Source of the DNA: Ceratotherium simum simum
Lineage: Eukaryota; Chordata; Mammalia; Perissodactyla; Rhinocerotidae
DNA: 64,000 nucleotides
NCBI RefSeq assembly: GCF_000283155.1
Contig: NW_004454160.1
Span: 9,672,338 to 9,736,337, forward strand
Direction of reading: 5' to 3'
Notes under the pieces: model-generated
Database searches by the model: none
Told to the model about the DNA's origin: nothing
The model's input: the letters and a program-made list of their open reading frames with translations, nothing else
Made by a program: the position numbers and the translations under genes
In this document: positions 12,439 to 23,572 of the stretch, piece after piece
How positions within the stretch are numbered: position 1 is the first letter of the stretch
Layout of the letters: the number at the start of each line of letters is the position of its first letter

Positions 12439-12876
12439 GGTTTTGATAAGAAAAGAAAAGCAAAAACCGTTAAGAAGATGGATCACACAAAGAAGAGAAA
12501 AACTGAGAGTGCTTATAACACAGCTGTAAATGGAGGAATTAATGTCATCAGTTCCCAAGTCGTTAGCAGTATTTTACCAACTTCAGATGTATCACGCCGT
12601 AACATTCTCACAAGCTGCAACAAAACCAGAGAAGAAAAGAGAACTGAGATGGAACACTGTACCCGTGAGAACCAGGAGAAAGGCACATTGAGTTCAAATG
12701 CAGCTTTTGAACAAAGTCATTCCTTTAATAAAAATTATACTGAAGATGTTTTCCCCATGACACCACCAGAGTTGGAAGAAACCATTCGAGATGAAAAAAT
12801 AAGAAGACTTAAGCAGGTGCTGAGAGAGAAAGAAGCAGCTCTTGAAGAAATGCGTAAGAAGATGCAGCAAAAATAA
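12436..12876 (+). CDS. LRIF1: LRIF1 last coding exon (exon 4)
   Basis: It encodes the C-terminal 146 residues and the stop TAA at 12874-12876. It opens with a basic cluster ([18 protein letters not shown]) that reads as a bipartite nuclear localisation signal. It ends in a charged heptad-like helix ([20 protein letters not shown], then [17 protein letters not shown]) that matches the LRIF1 coiled coil known to contact SMCHD1. The middle part is less conserved. The open frame extends a little upstream into the intron, but no ATG starts it there, so the CAG acceptor defines the true boundary. The chromatin role is from family knowledge; the exon identity is seen directly. Confidence 0.95.
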   Translation, partial: QGFDKKRKAKTVKKMDHTKKRKTESAYNTAVNGGINVISSQVVSSILPTSDVSRRNILTSCNKTREEKRTEMEHCTRENQEKGTLSSNAAFEQSHSFNKNYTEDVFPMTPPELEETIRDEKIRRLKQVLREKEAALEEMRKKMQQK

Positions 12877-13815
12877 TAAAATGTTGCTATACTTAAAGAC
12901 TTCAGTGAAATAGCTGTTTTTTCCATATACTTTTGCATTAAGTTATAGACACATTCTGAAAGTGTTTTGAATATGAAATTTGTTTTTTCATTAGTTGATT
13001 ATAAAATTTTATTTAAGGAATACAGAAAAGGTTGATTCATATATGACTCTTGTGAATAATTTACATGGGCTATCTGAATCTTTGTCTAGATACTTTTTTG
13101 GAAAGAAAAATTTTCTATTTTTCTGTTATTTTAACTAGAATTCCCCAAGTTTGAATATTTGTGCTAAGTTTTTGTTATTGTTTGTATCTTTGGCTAAATT
13201 GCTCAGGTGTTATTTCAACAATAGATAATTATTGTGTACTGTTGAAATTTTACAATCCAAGAAATCAGCTCTGAATTTAGCTTTGCCAATGAGCTTGTGT
13301 ATGTACTCACTTAATCTCTTTATCCATGAAATGATGATACCTTCTACTTGTAAATTTTTAATTTTATGAAAGAAAAATGTATTATAGAAGCATTACTTCA
13401 AAATTCAAACATTTCTCAAGAGTGAGGGACACTTGTTTTGTAACTTTTATGAAGTAAGTTTCATATAATCCAAAATAGGTTTTAGAATTCAGGCTATATA
13501 ATGTATTGTTTGGTTAAAGTGGTATGTTATTATTCCTAGGCAAAGGCTTCTTTTTCTTTTTGAATGTCTACATATGTGACTTAGATTGTGTGAAAAGTAA
13601 ATCTGAACAATGGCCATATTTAATACTTTTTAAAATTGTAAAGTGTAGTTTTTCTTAATAGAGGCAAACACTTTTCCATCTGGTTATCTTTGATTTGGAG
13701 AGTTTGGGAGTGGTGTGGGGATAGGGATTAAGGGGAAGGAGGAAAAGGTTATTAAAAAAATGATTAACAAAGTCCTAGAAGTAAGATCAAATAAAACCTG
13801 TACCTTGGCAACAAA
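12877..13815 (+). other. LRIF1: LRIF1 3' untranslated region
   Basis: A/T-rich sequence after the stop with no repeat recognised, running to a poly(A) signal at 13790. An AATAAA at 12875-12880 overlaps the stop codon and is unlikely to be the main signal. The 3' limit is inferred from the signal and from the L1 remnant that begins just after it. Confidence 0.6.
13790..13795 (+). terminator. LRIF1: Candidate LRIF1 poly(A) signal
   Basis: Canonical AATAAA about 0.9 kb after the stop codon, the last one before the transposon-derived sequence starts near 13.9 kb. No transcript evidence is available here. Confidence 0.5.
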
Positions 13816-13894
13816 AGAGAAAACAGTCAGAAAATCAGTCAGAGGGAGTTGAACAAATGCAAACTGACCATCAACTAGATTCTCTTGCCTTATT

Positions 13895-14475
13895 TTTTTG
13901 TGTAACAGCTTTATTGAGGTAATTCACATATAAAATTCACCCTTTGAATGTGTACAATTTACTGGTTTTTATTCACAGAGTTGTGTAACCATCAACATGA
14001 TCTAACTTTAGAACATTTTCATCAACCCCCCAAAAACCTCATACCCATTAGCAGTAGCTCCCCAGACCCTCCATTCCTCAGTCTTAGACAATCACTAATA
14101 CACTTTCTGTCTCTCTGCCACTTGTAGATATTTGTATGCATAGAATGAATCATTCAATATATTTTCTTTTGTGACTGGTTTCTTTCACTTAATGTTTTCA
14201 AGGTTCATTCATGCTGTAGTGTGTATTAGTAAGTAATTCTTTTTTAACTGCCCTATAATAATTCATTGTATGGATATACCACACTTTGTTTATCTGTTCA
14301 TCTGTTTATGGACATTTAGGTTGTTTACACTTTTGGGTACTAGGATGTTACGTTGCTATGAGTGTTTGGGTACCACTTTTTGTGTGGACATGTTTTCAGT
14401 TATCTTGGGTATATACCTAGGAGTGTCATTGCTGGGTCGTATCCTAACTCTTTCTTCAACATTTTGAGAAACTGC
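13895..14475 (-). repeat. Old L1 3' end (L1M class), antisense
   Basis: Reads as the reverse complement of a mammalian L1 3'UTR and distal ORF2: 'AGCTTTATTGAGGTAATTCA', 'TTGTGTAACCATCAACATGA', then 'TATGGATATACCACACTTTG' and 'CTTGGGTATATACCTAGGAG'. It ends at 'GAAACTGCCAAACT'. Confidence 0.85.
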
Positions 14476-14514
14476 CAAACTAGTCTAGTCAGGTTTTGTT
14501 CCCCCTACTCCACC

Positions 14515-14600
14515 AAAGTGGATCTTGTCAAGGACTCCAGTGACTTCCATGTTGCCAGATCCGGTGGTCAATTGTCAGTCTTAATTTATCTGTCAGTGGG
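14515..14600 (+). repeat. L2 LINE fragment
   Basis: A short L2 reverse-transcriptase piece ('GACTTCCATGTTGCCAGATC', 'GGTGGTCAATTGTCAGTCTT'). The same segment recurs in the L2 at about 15340-15400, so these are two separate copies in the same orientation. Confidence 0.6.
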
Positions 14601-15059
14601 AACATAATGTCATGAATCACTACCTCGTTTGAAAAAATTTTAACATTTTCTTATTAAAGAAGCAGTACATGTACATTGTAGAAAAATAGAAAAGACAGCT
14701 AAAATACTAAAAATTAAAACTTTATATTACCATCAAGCTAAAATAGTAAATGTTGGGGCTAGGAGGTAATTAAAGGCTATCAGTAAATAGATATTATTTG
14801 AAGTCATAGGTCTGGATAACCTGACTTAGGAAGATAGTATAAACAGAGAAGAAGATAAAATTATGGGCTCATATCTGAGTACATTTAAACGTTGGGAAAA
14901 GGACCATCTTGAATGAATTCTGAGGATTGGAAGAAGAGAATATTAAATGAATTGTATTTATACATCCTTGAATAGTGCCTAACACGTAGTAAGCAATATA
15001 TCAATGTTTGTTAAATAAAATAAATTCAACTAAAATCATCCCAATAGACATATTGCATC
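14601..15059. other. Unassigned spacer
   Basis: A/T-rich sequence between L2 fragments. A piece at 14970-15020 ('TAGTGCCTAACACGTAGTAA') resembles the shared 3' tail of MIR/L2-type elements. No gene is seen. Confidence 0.5.
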
Positions 15060-16107
15060 TATCTTCCATTTCATTTTCTTACCTCTTTGTTTCAGCCTAC
15101 TTGCTCCTTTTGATTTTTCTGCTTCTTTATTAAGGCTTTGCTGCTCATGAAATCATCAAACATCCACATTTCTTCTGATATTGTATTCCATGGCACTGAA
15201 ATGTGGCTTGAATTTTTTACAGCAAAATTTCCAAAATTTGTCTATTCTGATGGTTTCAAACTCCTACCATCTCATTTCTGAAATTCACTCAAATTAGGGT
15301 TTTATCTTTACCACTCCATTAAAGCTGTGTTTTTCAAGGTCTCCAACAACTATCATATGGCTAAATCTAATGGTCAGTTCTTAGTCTTTACCTTACTTGA
15401 CCTGTCAGTAGCATTTGACACTTTTTATCAGTCTGTCATTGAAATCTGTTCTTTGCTCTGCTTCCAAGATACCATACTCTCCTGGTTTTCCTACTACCTT
15501 ATTGACTGCTCTTGCTCGGTCTCTTTGGCTGACTCCTCCCCTTCTCCATGATCTCTTAATGTTGGAGTTACAGCTCAGTCCTTGTATGTCTTTTACTTTA
15601 CATGTATACTTATGTAATGATCTCATCTAGTTCTCATGGGTCAAAATACCACCCATATTCAGGATCTCCCCTCTGAACTTCAACATTGTATATCTAACTG
15701 CCTTCTTGACACTTCCACTTATAAGTCTAATGGGCATCTCAAAATCAACACAGGCCAAACCCAGCTTCTGATTATCCACACTCGAAATTTGCTTTAATCA
15801 AGATCTTCTCTATCTCAGTTAATGACAAATTCAGGCTTCCTCTTATTCAAGTGGAAACAGTTGAAGTCCACCTTGATTTCTCTTTTTCTCATACCCTACA
15901 GTGAGTCTGTTAGGAAACTGTCTTGGTTTACGCTCAAATTCTACCTGGGGTCAAACCATTGTTCACCACCTCTATTGTGACTAGCTTTCATTATTTCTCA
16001 TCTGGATTATTGAAATAAACAACTAACTCTCCCTGCTTCCACTAATGTCCTCCTACAATCTGTACTTAGCACAATAACTGAGAGATTTTGTTAAAAGTAT
16101 AAGTAAG
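15060..16107 (+). repeat. L2 LINE, 5' part of a split copy
   Basis: Contains the L2 reverse-transcriptase region: LLDLSVAFDTFYQSVIE and DTILSWFSYYLIDCSCSVSL at 15390-15530, then the usual nucleotide order toward the 3' end ('CATCTCAAAATCAACACAGG', 'TTATTTCTCATCTGGATTAT'). It stops at 'GAGATTTTGTTAAAAGTATA' where an ERE and an L1 are inserted, and resumes at about 19595. Confidence 0.85.
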
Positions 16108-16353
16108 GAGGGGCCAGCCTGGTGGCATAGTGGTTAAGTTTGGCGTGCTCTGCTTTGGCAGCCCGGGTTCACGGGTTTGTGGGTTTGGATCCCAAGCGCA
16201 GACCTACACCACTCATCAAGCCATGCTATGGTGGCATCCCACATACAAAATAGAGGAAGATGGGAACAGATGTTAGCTCAGGGCCACTCTTCCTCAACCA
16301 AAAAGAGAAAGATTGGCAACAGCTTGGGGCCAATCTTCCTCACCAAAAAAAAA
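16108..16353 (+). repeat. ERE-type SINE
   Basis: Full-length ERE with head GGGGCCAGCCTGGTGGC, a duplicated 'GGGTTCACGGGTTTGTGGGT' box and the two TTCCTCA tail modules, ending in poly(A). The L2 sequence AAAAGTATAAG(T/A)AAGGA is repeated on both sides (about 16093-16108 and 16354-16370) as a target-site duplication. Confidence 0.92.
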
Positions 16354-16370
16354 AAAAGTATAAGAAAGGA

Positions 16371-18469
16371 CCAAAAACCCAACAGAAAAACAAGAAAATG
16401 CGTGAACAGACAATTCACCATTAAAGATAGAAAAATGATCTTCGAACGTGAAAAATGCTCAAATTCACTCAAAATTAGATAAATGCAAATTAAAACTACT
16501 CAGATGCCATTTCTCATTAGTTAGACTGGAAGAGGTTTAAGAATATGACAACACATTCTGTTGGAAAGACTGAGGAAATAGGCATGTTCACACATTGCTG
16601 CCAGGAATGCAAATTGGTACAATTCTTCCAGAGGGAAATTTGGCAATGTCTAACAAAATTATGAATGTATTTACCTTTCAACCAATGGGGCCAGCAATTC
16701 TATTTCTAAGAATCTATCCTTGAAGATATGCCTCCAAAAATATGAAAATATATATACAAAAGTTTATTAATTACAATATTGTTTTTAATTGCAAAGTATT
16801 GGAAACAACCTAAGTGCCCATTCATAGGAGAGTGGTTGAAAAAACCATAGTATGTCCACACAGTGGAATACTAAGTAGCTATAAGAAAAGAATGAGGAAG
16901 AGCTCTATGAACTTTTATGGAGTGATTTACATGAAATACTATAAAATGAAAAAACAAAGCACAAAAGAGTATCTATAGCATGCTACTCTTAAGAAAGAAG
17001 AGATACAAGAAAATACATAGACATCTATTCATTTGTACAAAGGCAATACTGGAAGGATAAACCAAAAACTAATGAGACTGATTACCTAATGGAAAGGGAT
17101 AGAAAGAAGAGAGGAATAGGAATGAGCTAGCAGGGATGAAGTGGAGAAACATTTCTCTAATTATATCTTTTTGTATAAATCTGACTCTTAGAATTACAGT
17201 AATATCTTGCATACCCTTCACATAACACCAAATAAACAAATGATTAAAATCAACCAGGAAATGGAAGGAACCCAAACTGGAATGCAAATACTAACAAAGG
17301 AAAGTAAATGTGTTACAAAAGAAGAACGTGACCACACTTAAGGGGATGGGAAAGAAAATAACTAACCTAAGTAACTTAGAAAGCAGTATCTTCCCTGGGC
17401 ACTGAAAAGCTAAAGACTTAAGTGCTGTAATCTAGTTAGTAAAAATGTTTTTCACAGGGATATGAATAAGCAATCCTGAAACTACCTTTACATGTATACT
17501 TAGAATTGAACCAATAAGTACGTCAATTGTAGATGACGAGAGTCAAGTTTCTCACTGTTGGAGAAAGACATTGAAAGGAGGAAGCCTAAAATAAACCCTG
17601 TGGCATTGGATTAGAATAAGAAGCAACAGTATAAACTCATGGTTTTTAATATATATTCAGACAGATAGATTAGGAAATATACATATGAGTATGTGTGGGT
17701 TAGTATGCATTCATATATTTCCTAACTGTTCACTGAGAGGGCCTAGAAGCAGTGACACTCCAGAACAATGAGCACACCTAGCACCAGATATTGGTTTCTA
17801 ACACCATTCTCCAACATAAGGAACCAGGGCTCCTTGGAGAAGTTGATTCCAGGGCAGGCTGGGGCAAGGAAAATACAAGATGAGTCTAGAACATCTTGTG
17901 AAGTCAGAAGGTAAAGAAATGCTCCCAAAAAAGATGGAGGCTTGTCAAAACAGAGGAGTCAATCTGAAGGAGCTGCTAATGGCCCAAAATGGAATAACTT
18001 GAACAACAATAAATAATGATGGTGTTTGACTTTAACCCCTAGAATGAAATATACCCAGTGAGTCTATGCCAATATAAAAATCAAATACATAAATAGAGGA
18101 GAAGTGACAGCTCTTCCTTACAGTTGAATTCTAATTAATAAATGTAGATGGAAAGGGGAAATAGAGAATCATCATTGCAAATGCCCCAGTAATAACTGTT
18201 GCAGACAAGATTCACCAGAGGATGCTAAAATGAGTGAGCAAAAGTTTGAGGAGAAACAGGATTTTCAGTCTCAAAGTATCTGTCCAAGATGCTTATTAAC
18301 TATAAAGGGAAAAATAGTAACTTTATAATGGAGAAACCTAACAGACACCAACCTATACCAATAATCAAGGTAAATATCAGCAGTAATAAGACATATCAAT
18401 ATTATGAATCCCTTGATATGATGCATAAAGATTTTTGTGTGTGTAGTAGTTTTTCCAAAAATACAAAAC
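16371..18469 (+). repeat. L1 3' region (L1M/L1ME class), first part
   Basis: Sense 3' end of an older L1. It begins with degraded distal ORF2 sequence ('ATAAATGCAAATTAAAACTA', 'CATTGCTGCCAGGAATGCAA') and continues into a long 3'UTR ('CTGAGAGGGCCTAGAAGCAG', 'GAATGAAATATACCCAGTGA'). It is inserted within the L2, since L2 sequence resumes after it. An MLT1 LTR interrupts it at 18475. Confidence 0.8.
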
Positions 18470-18474
18470 CTTTC

Positions 18475-18916
18475 TCTTATGAGCTGAATGTTTGTGCCCC
18501 CCCCTAAAAATTGATATGTTGAAGTGCTAACCCCCAATGTGGCTGTATTTGGAGATGGGGCCTCTCAGAAAGTAATTAAGGTTAAATGAGGTAATAAGGA
18601 TGGGGTCCTGACCCAATAGGATTAGTGTCCCTGTAAGATGAGACATCAGAGCACCTCCCCTCTCTCACTACACATCCATCCCCCACCCGCAGAGTGAATG
18701 CACTCAGCCAGAATACTCACACTGAAGAAGGCCATGTGAGGACACAGTGAGAGTGCTGCCATCTGCAAGCCAGCAAAAGAGCTCTCACCAGAAACTAAAT
18801 TGGCTGGAACCTTGATCTTGGACTTCTAGCCTCCAGAATTATGAGAAATAGATTTCTGTTGTTTAAGCCACTCAATATGTAGTACTTTGTTATGGCAGCT
18901 TGAGCAGACTAATACA
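18475..18916 (+). mobile_element. MLT1-type (MaLR) solo LTR
   Basis: A complete MaLR LTR with the order 'GAGCTGAATGTTTGTGCC', 'TATGTTGAAGTGCTAACCCC', 'ATTTGGAGATGGGGCC', 'CCATGTGAGGACACAG', 'GCCTCCAGAATTATGAGAAA' and 'TTTAAGCCACTCAATATG', ending AATACA. The 5-bp direct repeat CTTTC at 18470-18474 and 18917-18921 fits the 5-bp duplication of ERVL/MaLR elements. No internal region is present. Confidence 0.88.
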
Positions 18917-19302
18917 CTTTCGACGCAGAAGAAAATATCAGATAAACCCAATTTGAAGGGTATTCTACAAAATTACCGATTACTATCCTTCCAAAGTGTC
19001 AGAGTCATGACAAGGAAGAGAGTGAAGAACTGCTAGAGACTGGAAGAGACTAAGGAGGGAAAAAAACCAACTACATACAATATGGGACTTAGGATTCTGG
19101 ATTACATACAATATGGGACTTAGGATAGGATTCTGGAATAGAGAAAGGACATAAGTGAAAAAAAATATGTGAAATTTGAATAATGTCTGTAGTTTAGTTA
19201 ATAGTTAAACATTGCACCAACGTTAGTTTTCTGTTCTTGATGTAAAGTGTTAACATTAGGGGAAGTGGGATAAGGGATATATGGGAACTCTGTATTGTTT
19301 TT
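18917..19302 (+). repeat. L1 3'UTR, second part
   Basis: Continuation of the L1 that starts at 16371, typical of the end of an L1ME 3'UTR ('GTAGTTTAGTTAATAGTTAA', 'CACCAACGTTAGTTTTCTGT'). A small tandem duplication, 'TACATACAATATGGGACTTA', occurs twice between 19071 and 19125. Confidence 0.8.
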
Positions 19303-19507
19303 TTTTTTTATAATTTTATTTATTTATTTATTTTTCCCCAAAGCCCCAGTAGATATTTGTATGTCGTAGTTGCGCATCCTTCTAGTTGCTGTATGTGGGA
19401 CACGGCCTCAGCATGGCTGGAGAAGCGGTGCGTCAGTGCGCGCCCGGGATCCAAACCCGGGATCCCAGTGGAGCGCGCGCACTTAACTGCTAAGCCACGG
19501 GCCGGCC
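19303..19507 (-). repeat. Short-form ERE SINE, antisense
   Basis: Poly(T) end, then 'CCCCAAAGCCCCAGTAGATA', 'TCCTTCTAGTTGCTGTATGT', and the reverse of the tRNA-like head ending GCCACGGGCCGGCCC. Target-site duplication CTCTGTATTGTTTT occurs at 19288-19301 and 19508-19521. This form lacks the paired TTCCTCA tail modules of the longer EREs. Confidence 0.93.
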
Positions 19508-19594
19508 CTCTGTATTGTTTTTGAAATTTTTCTCTAAGTCTAAATTAGCTCAAAACAAAAAGTATAAAAACAAAACAGAAGAAAAGTTTTTAAA
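19508..19594 (+). repeat. L1 3' terminus, third part
   Basis: The last part of the L1 3'UTR ('TCTAAATTAGCTCAAAACAA') with an A-rich end. After it the L2 resumes. Confidence 0.7.
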
Positions 19595-20075
19595 AATGTA
19601 AAGCAGAACATTCTCTCCCCTGTTCAAAAACCTCTAGTGGCTTTCTATCTCACTCAAAGTAGATGCCAAATTGTACGCAACAGCCTAAAGCCCTATACTA
19701 CTTGTTCCCCTGTTTCCTCTCTAAATTTATCTCCTACTGGTCCCCCATCCCCACTACACTTCAGCCGAAGCAGCTTTTTGCTGTTCCTTGAAGGTAGCAT
19801 GCACATTCTTGACTCAGGCCTTCACAGTAGTTTTCCCCATTACCATTGGTTGCTCCCCCTCTAGCTAACTGCATGGCCTGGCCCCTCGCTTTTTTTGTCT
19901 TTACTCAAATGTCACCTTATCAGGGGAACATTCTCTACCACCCTGTTTAATTTTGCACCCACCACCCTCATGAAATTCTATATTCTGATATTATTTTTTC
20001 TCATAGCCCCTATTATTATCAATATTCTGCATATTTTACTTATTTAATTCTATTATTATGTGTTGATATACAATA
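19595..20075 (+). repeat. L2 LINE, 3' part of the split copy
   Basis: Picks up where the L2 stopped at 16107: 'TGTTCAAAAACCTCTAGTGG', 'CTATCTCACTCAAAGTAGAT', 'TTGCTGTTCCTTGAAGG', 'TACTCAAATGTCACCTTATC' and 'CACCCTGTTTAATTTTGCAC' are the L2 3' region in the right order. This shows the L1 was inserted into an existing L2. Confidence 0.85.
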
Positions 20076-20794
20076 GAGTTTAAGTTGCACCTAAGTTTAA
20101 GTTAGAGAGGAGATTTTGTTCACTGATGTATTGCCAGTGAACATGAATGGAGAATGAAAAGTCATATGGAGGCTGCTTCACCTCCAATGTTTCATTCCAG
20201 TCAAGATTAGGAGGAAAGAAGCAATAAGGAAGAGATACATTAGGAAAGCAAAACCGCTCTTCACGTGTTATTGGATCTCTGGCCAAACTGTGTTACATGG
20301 CCACCTCTAACTGCAATGAAGCCTGGGAATTTTTTTTTTTTTTCTGGCTGAGAATAGGACTATTCAAACAAAATATAGCTTCTGTTGGTAAAGAAGAAAG
20401 AGAGTGGATACTGGGTAGGCTACTGATAATGTCTGCCACAACAACCATATCTACAACATTTTGACAAAGAATGAATACTATAAACTATTCAGACAGAAAA
20501 ATTAATGTTACCTAAAAGGTAGCCAAAAGCTTTCATGAATTTCTACCTTTGTTTCAGTAATACTAAAGGAAAAAAACAGCACAACTTTTACAGGGTTCTG
20601 AGGGGCAAAAAATGTAAGTCAATAATTTTCTACATATCTAAGTTTTGAATGATGTATGATATCATGAAAAAGATATTCTCAAATATTCAAGAGCCCAGAA
20701 AATACACTTCTCATTTTTTCTTCTTCAGTAAAATCACTTATTACAAGTGCTCATTGTACCTTCTTTAAGAAAAATATTCCTACCTCTGGTGGTT
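20076..20794. other. Unassigned spacer
   Basis: Unique-looking A/T-rich sequence. A stretch at about 20265-20330 ('TGGCCAAACTGTGTTACATG') resembles the end of an old LTR-like repeat, but I could not assign it. No gene is seen. Confidence 0.4.
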
Positions 20795-21628
20795 TTGCAC
20801 TATGTCAACTTGGCTAGGCTGAACTACACTTCCCAGAATTCCCTTTTGTGTATAGTTTTTCTAGTTAGGGTGGCCTACAAGAGAGATTCTTGTGGGAGAC
20901 TAGGATATCAGAAGTGAAGCAGCAGCCATTTTGTACACACATTGTCTCTGATCTACTGGCTCATCTCGTTGGCATGAGGCAGTGGCCAGGTCTGAAACTA
21001 CTTTATGTTCTCCTTGGATCTCTCTTCAGCTTCTCTTACTCCTTGGCCAGGTGACTGTATTTAGCTCTGTGAAAAAGAGCCCTAGGGACCGGCCTGGTAG
21101 CTTAGCAGTTAAGTGCGCACCCTCCACTGCTGGCAGACCGGGGATCGATCCAGGGCGCACACTGATGCACCGCTTGTCAAACCATGTGGTGGTGGCATCC
21201 CCTGTAAAGTAGAGGAAGATGGGCATGGATGTTAGCCCAGAGCCAATCTTCCTCAGCAAAAAGAGGAGGATTGGCAGATGTTAGCTCAGGGCTGATCCTC
21301 CTCACAAAAGGAAAAAAAAAAAGAAAAGAACAAGAGCCCTGGCTTCTGAAGCACATGTGTACCATCAAGGTCAGAGACAACAAGAACTGATACAGATTTC
21401 AATCAGTCCTCGTGGCCTTCAGCCTGTGTGCTCTCCTTCACAGTACATTCATCTTTTCCTCCTGACTTCCTGCCCTGTGACTTCAAGTTCCAGGATCAGA
21501 TGGGAAGACAATAGCTCCTCACAAGAAGGCAAGATGGTCAGACTCCTGGAACAAATCCTTTTACGCCCACACACACACACAGTCCACATTCTACTGGTTC
21601 TGCTTCTTTGAGCTCTGACTGATACACT
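20795..21628 (+). mobile_element. Old LTR-like repeat interrupted by an ERE
   Basis: It starts 'ACTATGTCAACTTGGCTAGG' and finishes 'TTGAGCTCTGACTGATACAC', a beginning and end of the kind seen in old non-coding LTR-like elements. The ERE at 21084-21331 splits it. The family name is not certain. Confidence 0.55.
21084..21331 (+). repeat. ERE-type SINE
   Basis: Head GGGACCGGCCTGGTAGC and AGCAGTTAAGTGCGCAC, body GTGGTGGCATCCCCTGTAAA, and two tail modules. AAGAGCCCT flanks it at about 21075-21083 and 21332-21340. Confidence 0.92.
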
Positions 21629-21631
21629 ACC

Positions 21632-23572
21632 CTGAATTTATAAAGAAATTCTCCAATAATTTCTTCTAAGGGGTTTAGAATTTTGCTTTTCCAAGATTGG
21701 TCTTTAATTCATCTCATATTGATTTTTGTGTATAGTGTGAATAAGGAGTCCAATTTCATTTCTTTCCATATGGGCTAACCAATTGCCTTAGCATTCTGAA
21801 TTGAAAAGTCCATCTTTTCTTGACTCACATGTAAGACAAATTTTGTCATACAGCAATTGTCCCATATATGTGTGGGTTTATTTTCTGGTCTTTCTCTTAG
21901 GTTCCATTGGTGTAGCTATGTCTTAATGAATGCTTGTGTAATTACAATAGCTTTAATATAAATCTTGGCAAGTACCCCATCTTGCTTTTCTTCATCAAAA
22001 ATATCTTGACATTCTTGATTCTTTGAATTTTAACATAAACTTTAGAATTATGTTGTCAAATTTCATAATGCAATCTGCTAGGCATGTATTGGGGTTGAAT
22101 GGAATCAATAGATTAATTTGGAGGTAATTAACATGTGTACAATGTTGATAGAAACAATCTCTAAGCATAGTACATTTCTCTATTTATTTAGGTCTTCTGT
22201 AATGTCTTTTAATTGAGTTTTAAAATATTCTCTAAAAAAGTGTTGCACAACTTTTTGGAAATTTATTTCTATATACTTGATATTTTTGATATATTAAAAG
22301 TGATAATTAATATTTTTTAGTGTGAAATATATAACTCTAAAAGTACTTAATGGAAGCATACGGTATGTATTTATTGGTGTGCTACTTTTTCACTCAATAT
22401 TACATTTTAAAGATTCATCCATAAGTCTATTCATTTTCATTGCCATGTGGTATTTCATTGTATGAATATGACACAATTTATCCATTCTATTGTTGCTAGA
22501 CTTTAGGGCTTTTCCAAGTGTTTAGCTGTTATAGACAATACTTTTATAAAACAGATTTTGTACTTGTGTCCTTGTGCATGTAAGTGAGCATTTCTGTAGG
22601 ATACTTACCTAAGAGAGGAATTACTGCATCATAGAAAATGTCACACTATTGTACAAAGGGGTTGTATTAATTTATATACTCATCAGCAGGGTATAACAGT
22701 TCCCAGTATTCCATATCCTATCCAACATGGGAAGTAGGCAGTCTGTCTGTTTATCCAAAGTGATACGTGTATAATGGTATCCTATTTCATTAATTCCTAA
22801 TGAGTTTGAGTAATTTAACATACGTTTACTGGCCATTTGAATTTCCTCTTTTCCGAAGTGCAATGCCAATTCTTTTGCCCTTTTTCTATACATGGATTCT
22901 ACAGGTTTTCTATAGATTGTATCTTTTTATTCATTTGTAGGAATTCTTTATATATTCTGAATATGAGTTCTTTGTTGATTATATGTGATGCAGATATTTT
23001 CTCTTTCATAGTTTGTTCAGTATTTGAAGATATTTTCTGATAGGTAGAATGTAATAAATTCATTGGTCTTTTCCTTTTGTGCTTATTGAGTCATGTTTAG
23101 GAAAAGTCCTTATTCTACCCCAAGATCACGAGGAAATTTTCCTATATTATCTTCTAAAAACTTTATGATTTTTCCTTTCGTAATTACATATTTATTTAAC
23201 CTGGAATTGATCTTCGTAGGGATACAATTATTTATTTACACATTGATACTCAAATGTCACAGCACCATATCATAAGAAATCCATCATTTCCCCAGTGCAT
23301 TATAGTGCCACATCTGTCATATATAGAGTTTCCATATATGCATGAGTGTGTTTCTGTATTTTGTCTTCTATTCTGTTGGTCTAACTATTTATCCTTATGC
23401 CAATATTGTGTTGTCTTGATTACCCTAGCCTTATAATGTCTTTGTATTTCATAAATCAAGTCTTCTACCACATTCTTCTCTAAGAGTATCTTATTTCCAG
23501 TTCTTTGAATTTCCATATAAATTTTAGAATCATTGTCAGCTGTTGACTTACACATACACAATATTTTGCTGT
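21632..23572 (-). repeat. Old L1 (L1M class), antisense, distal ORF2 and 3' part
   Basis: Reverse-complement L1 text such as 'TTGATTTTTGTGTATAGTGT', 'TATTTCATTGTATGAATATG' and 'TTCTGTTGGTCTAACTATTT', with a 73-residue minus-strand remnant at 22672-22893 (LALHFGKEEIQMASKRMLNY). It is more diverged than the L1 that follows. It stops abruptly at 23572; related old L1 sequence appears again from about 35225. Confidence 0.8.

Noticed and set aside
16108..16200. tRNA gene
   Set aside because: The A/B-box-like head belongs to the tRNA-derived ERE SINE, with SINE body, tail and target duplications; no tRNA cloverleaf is complete.
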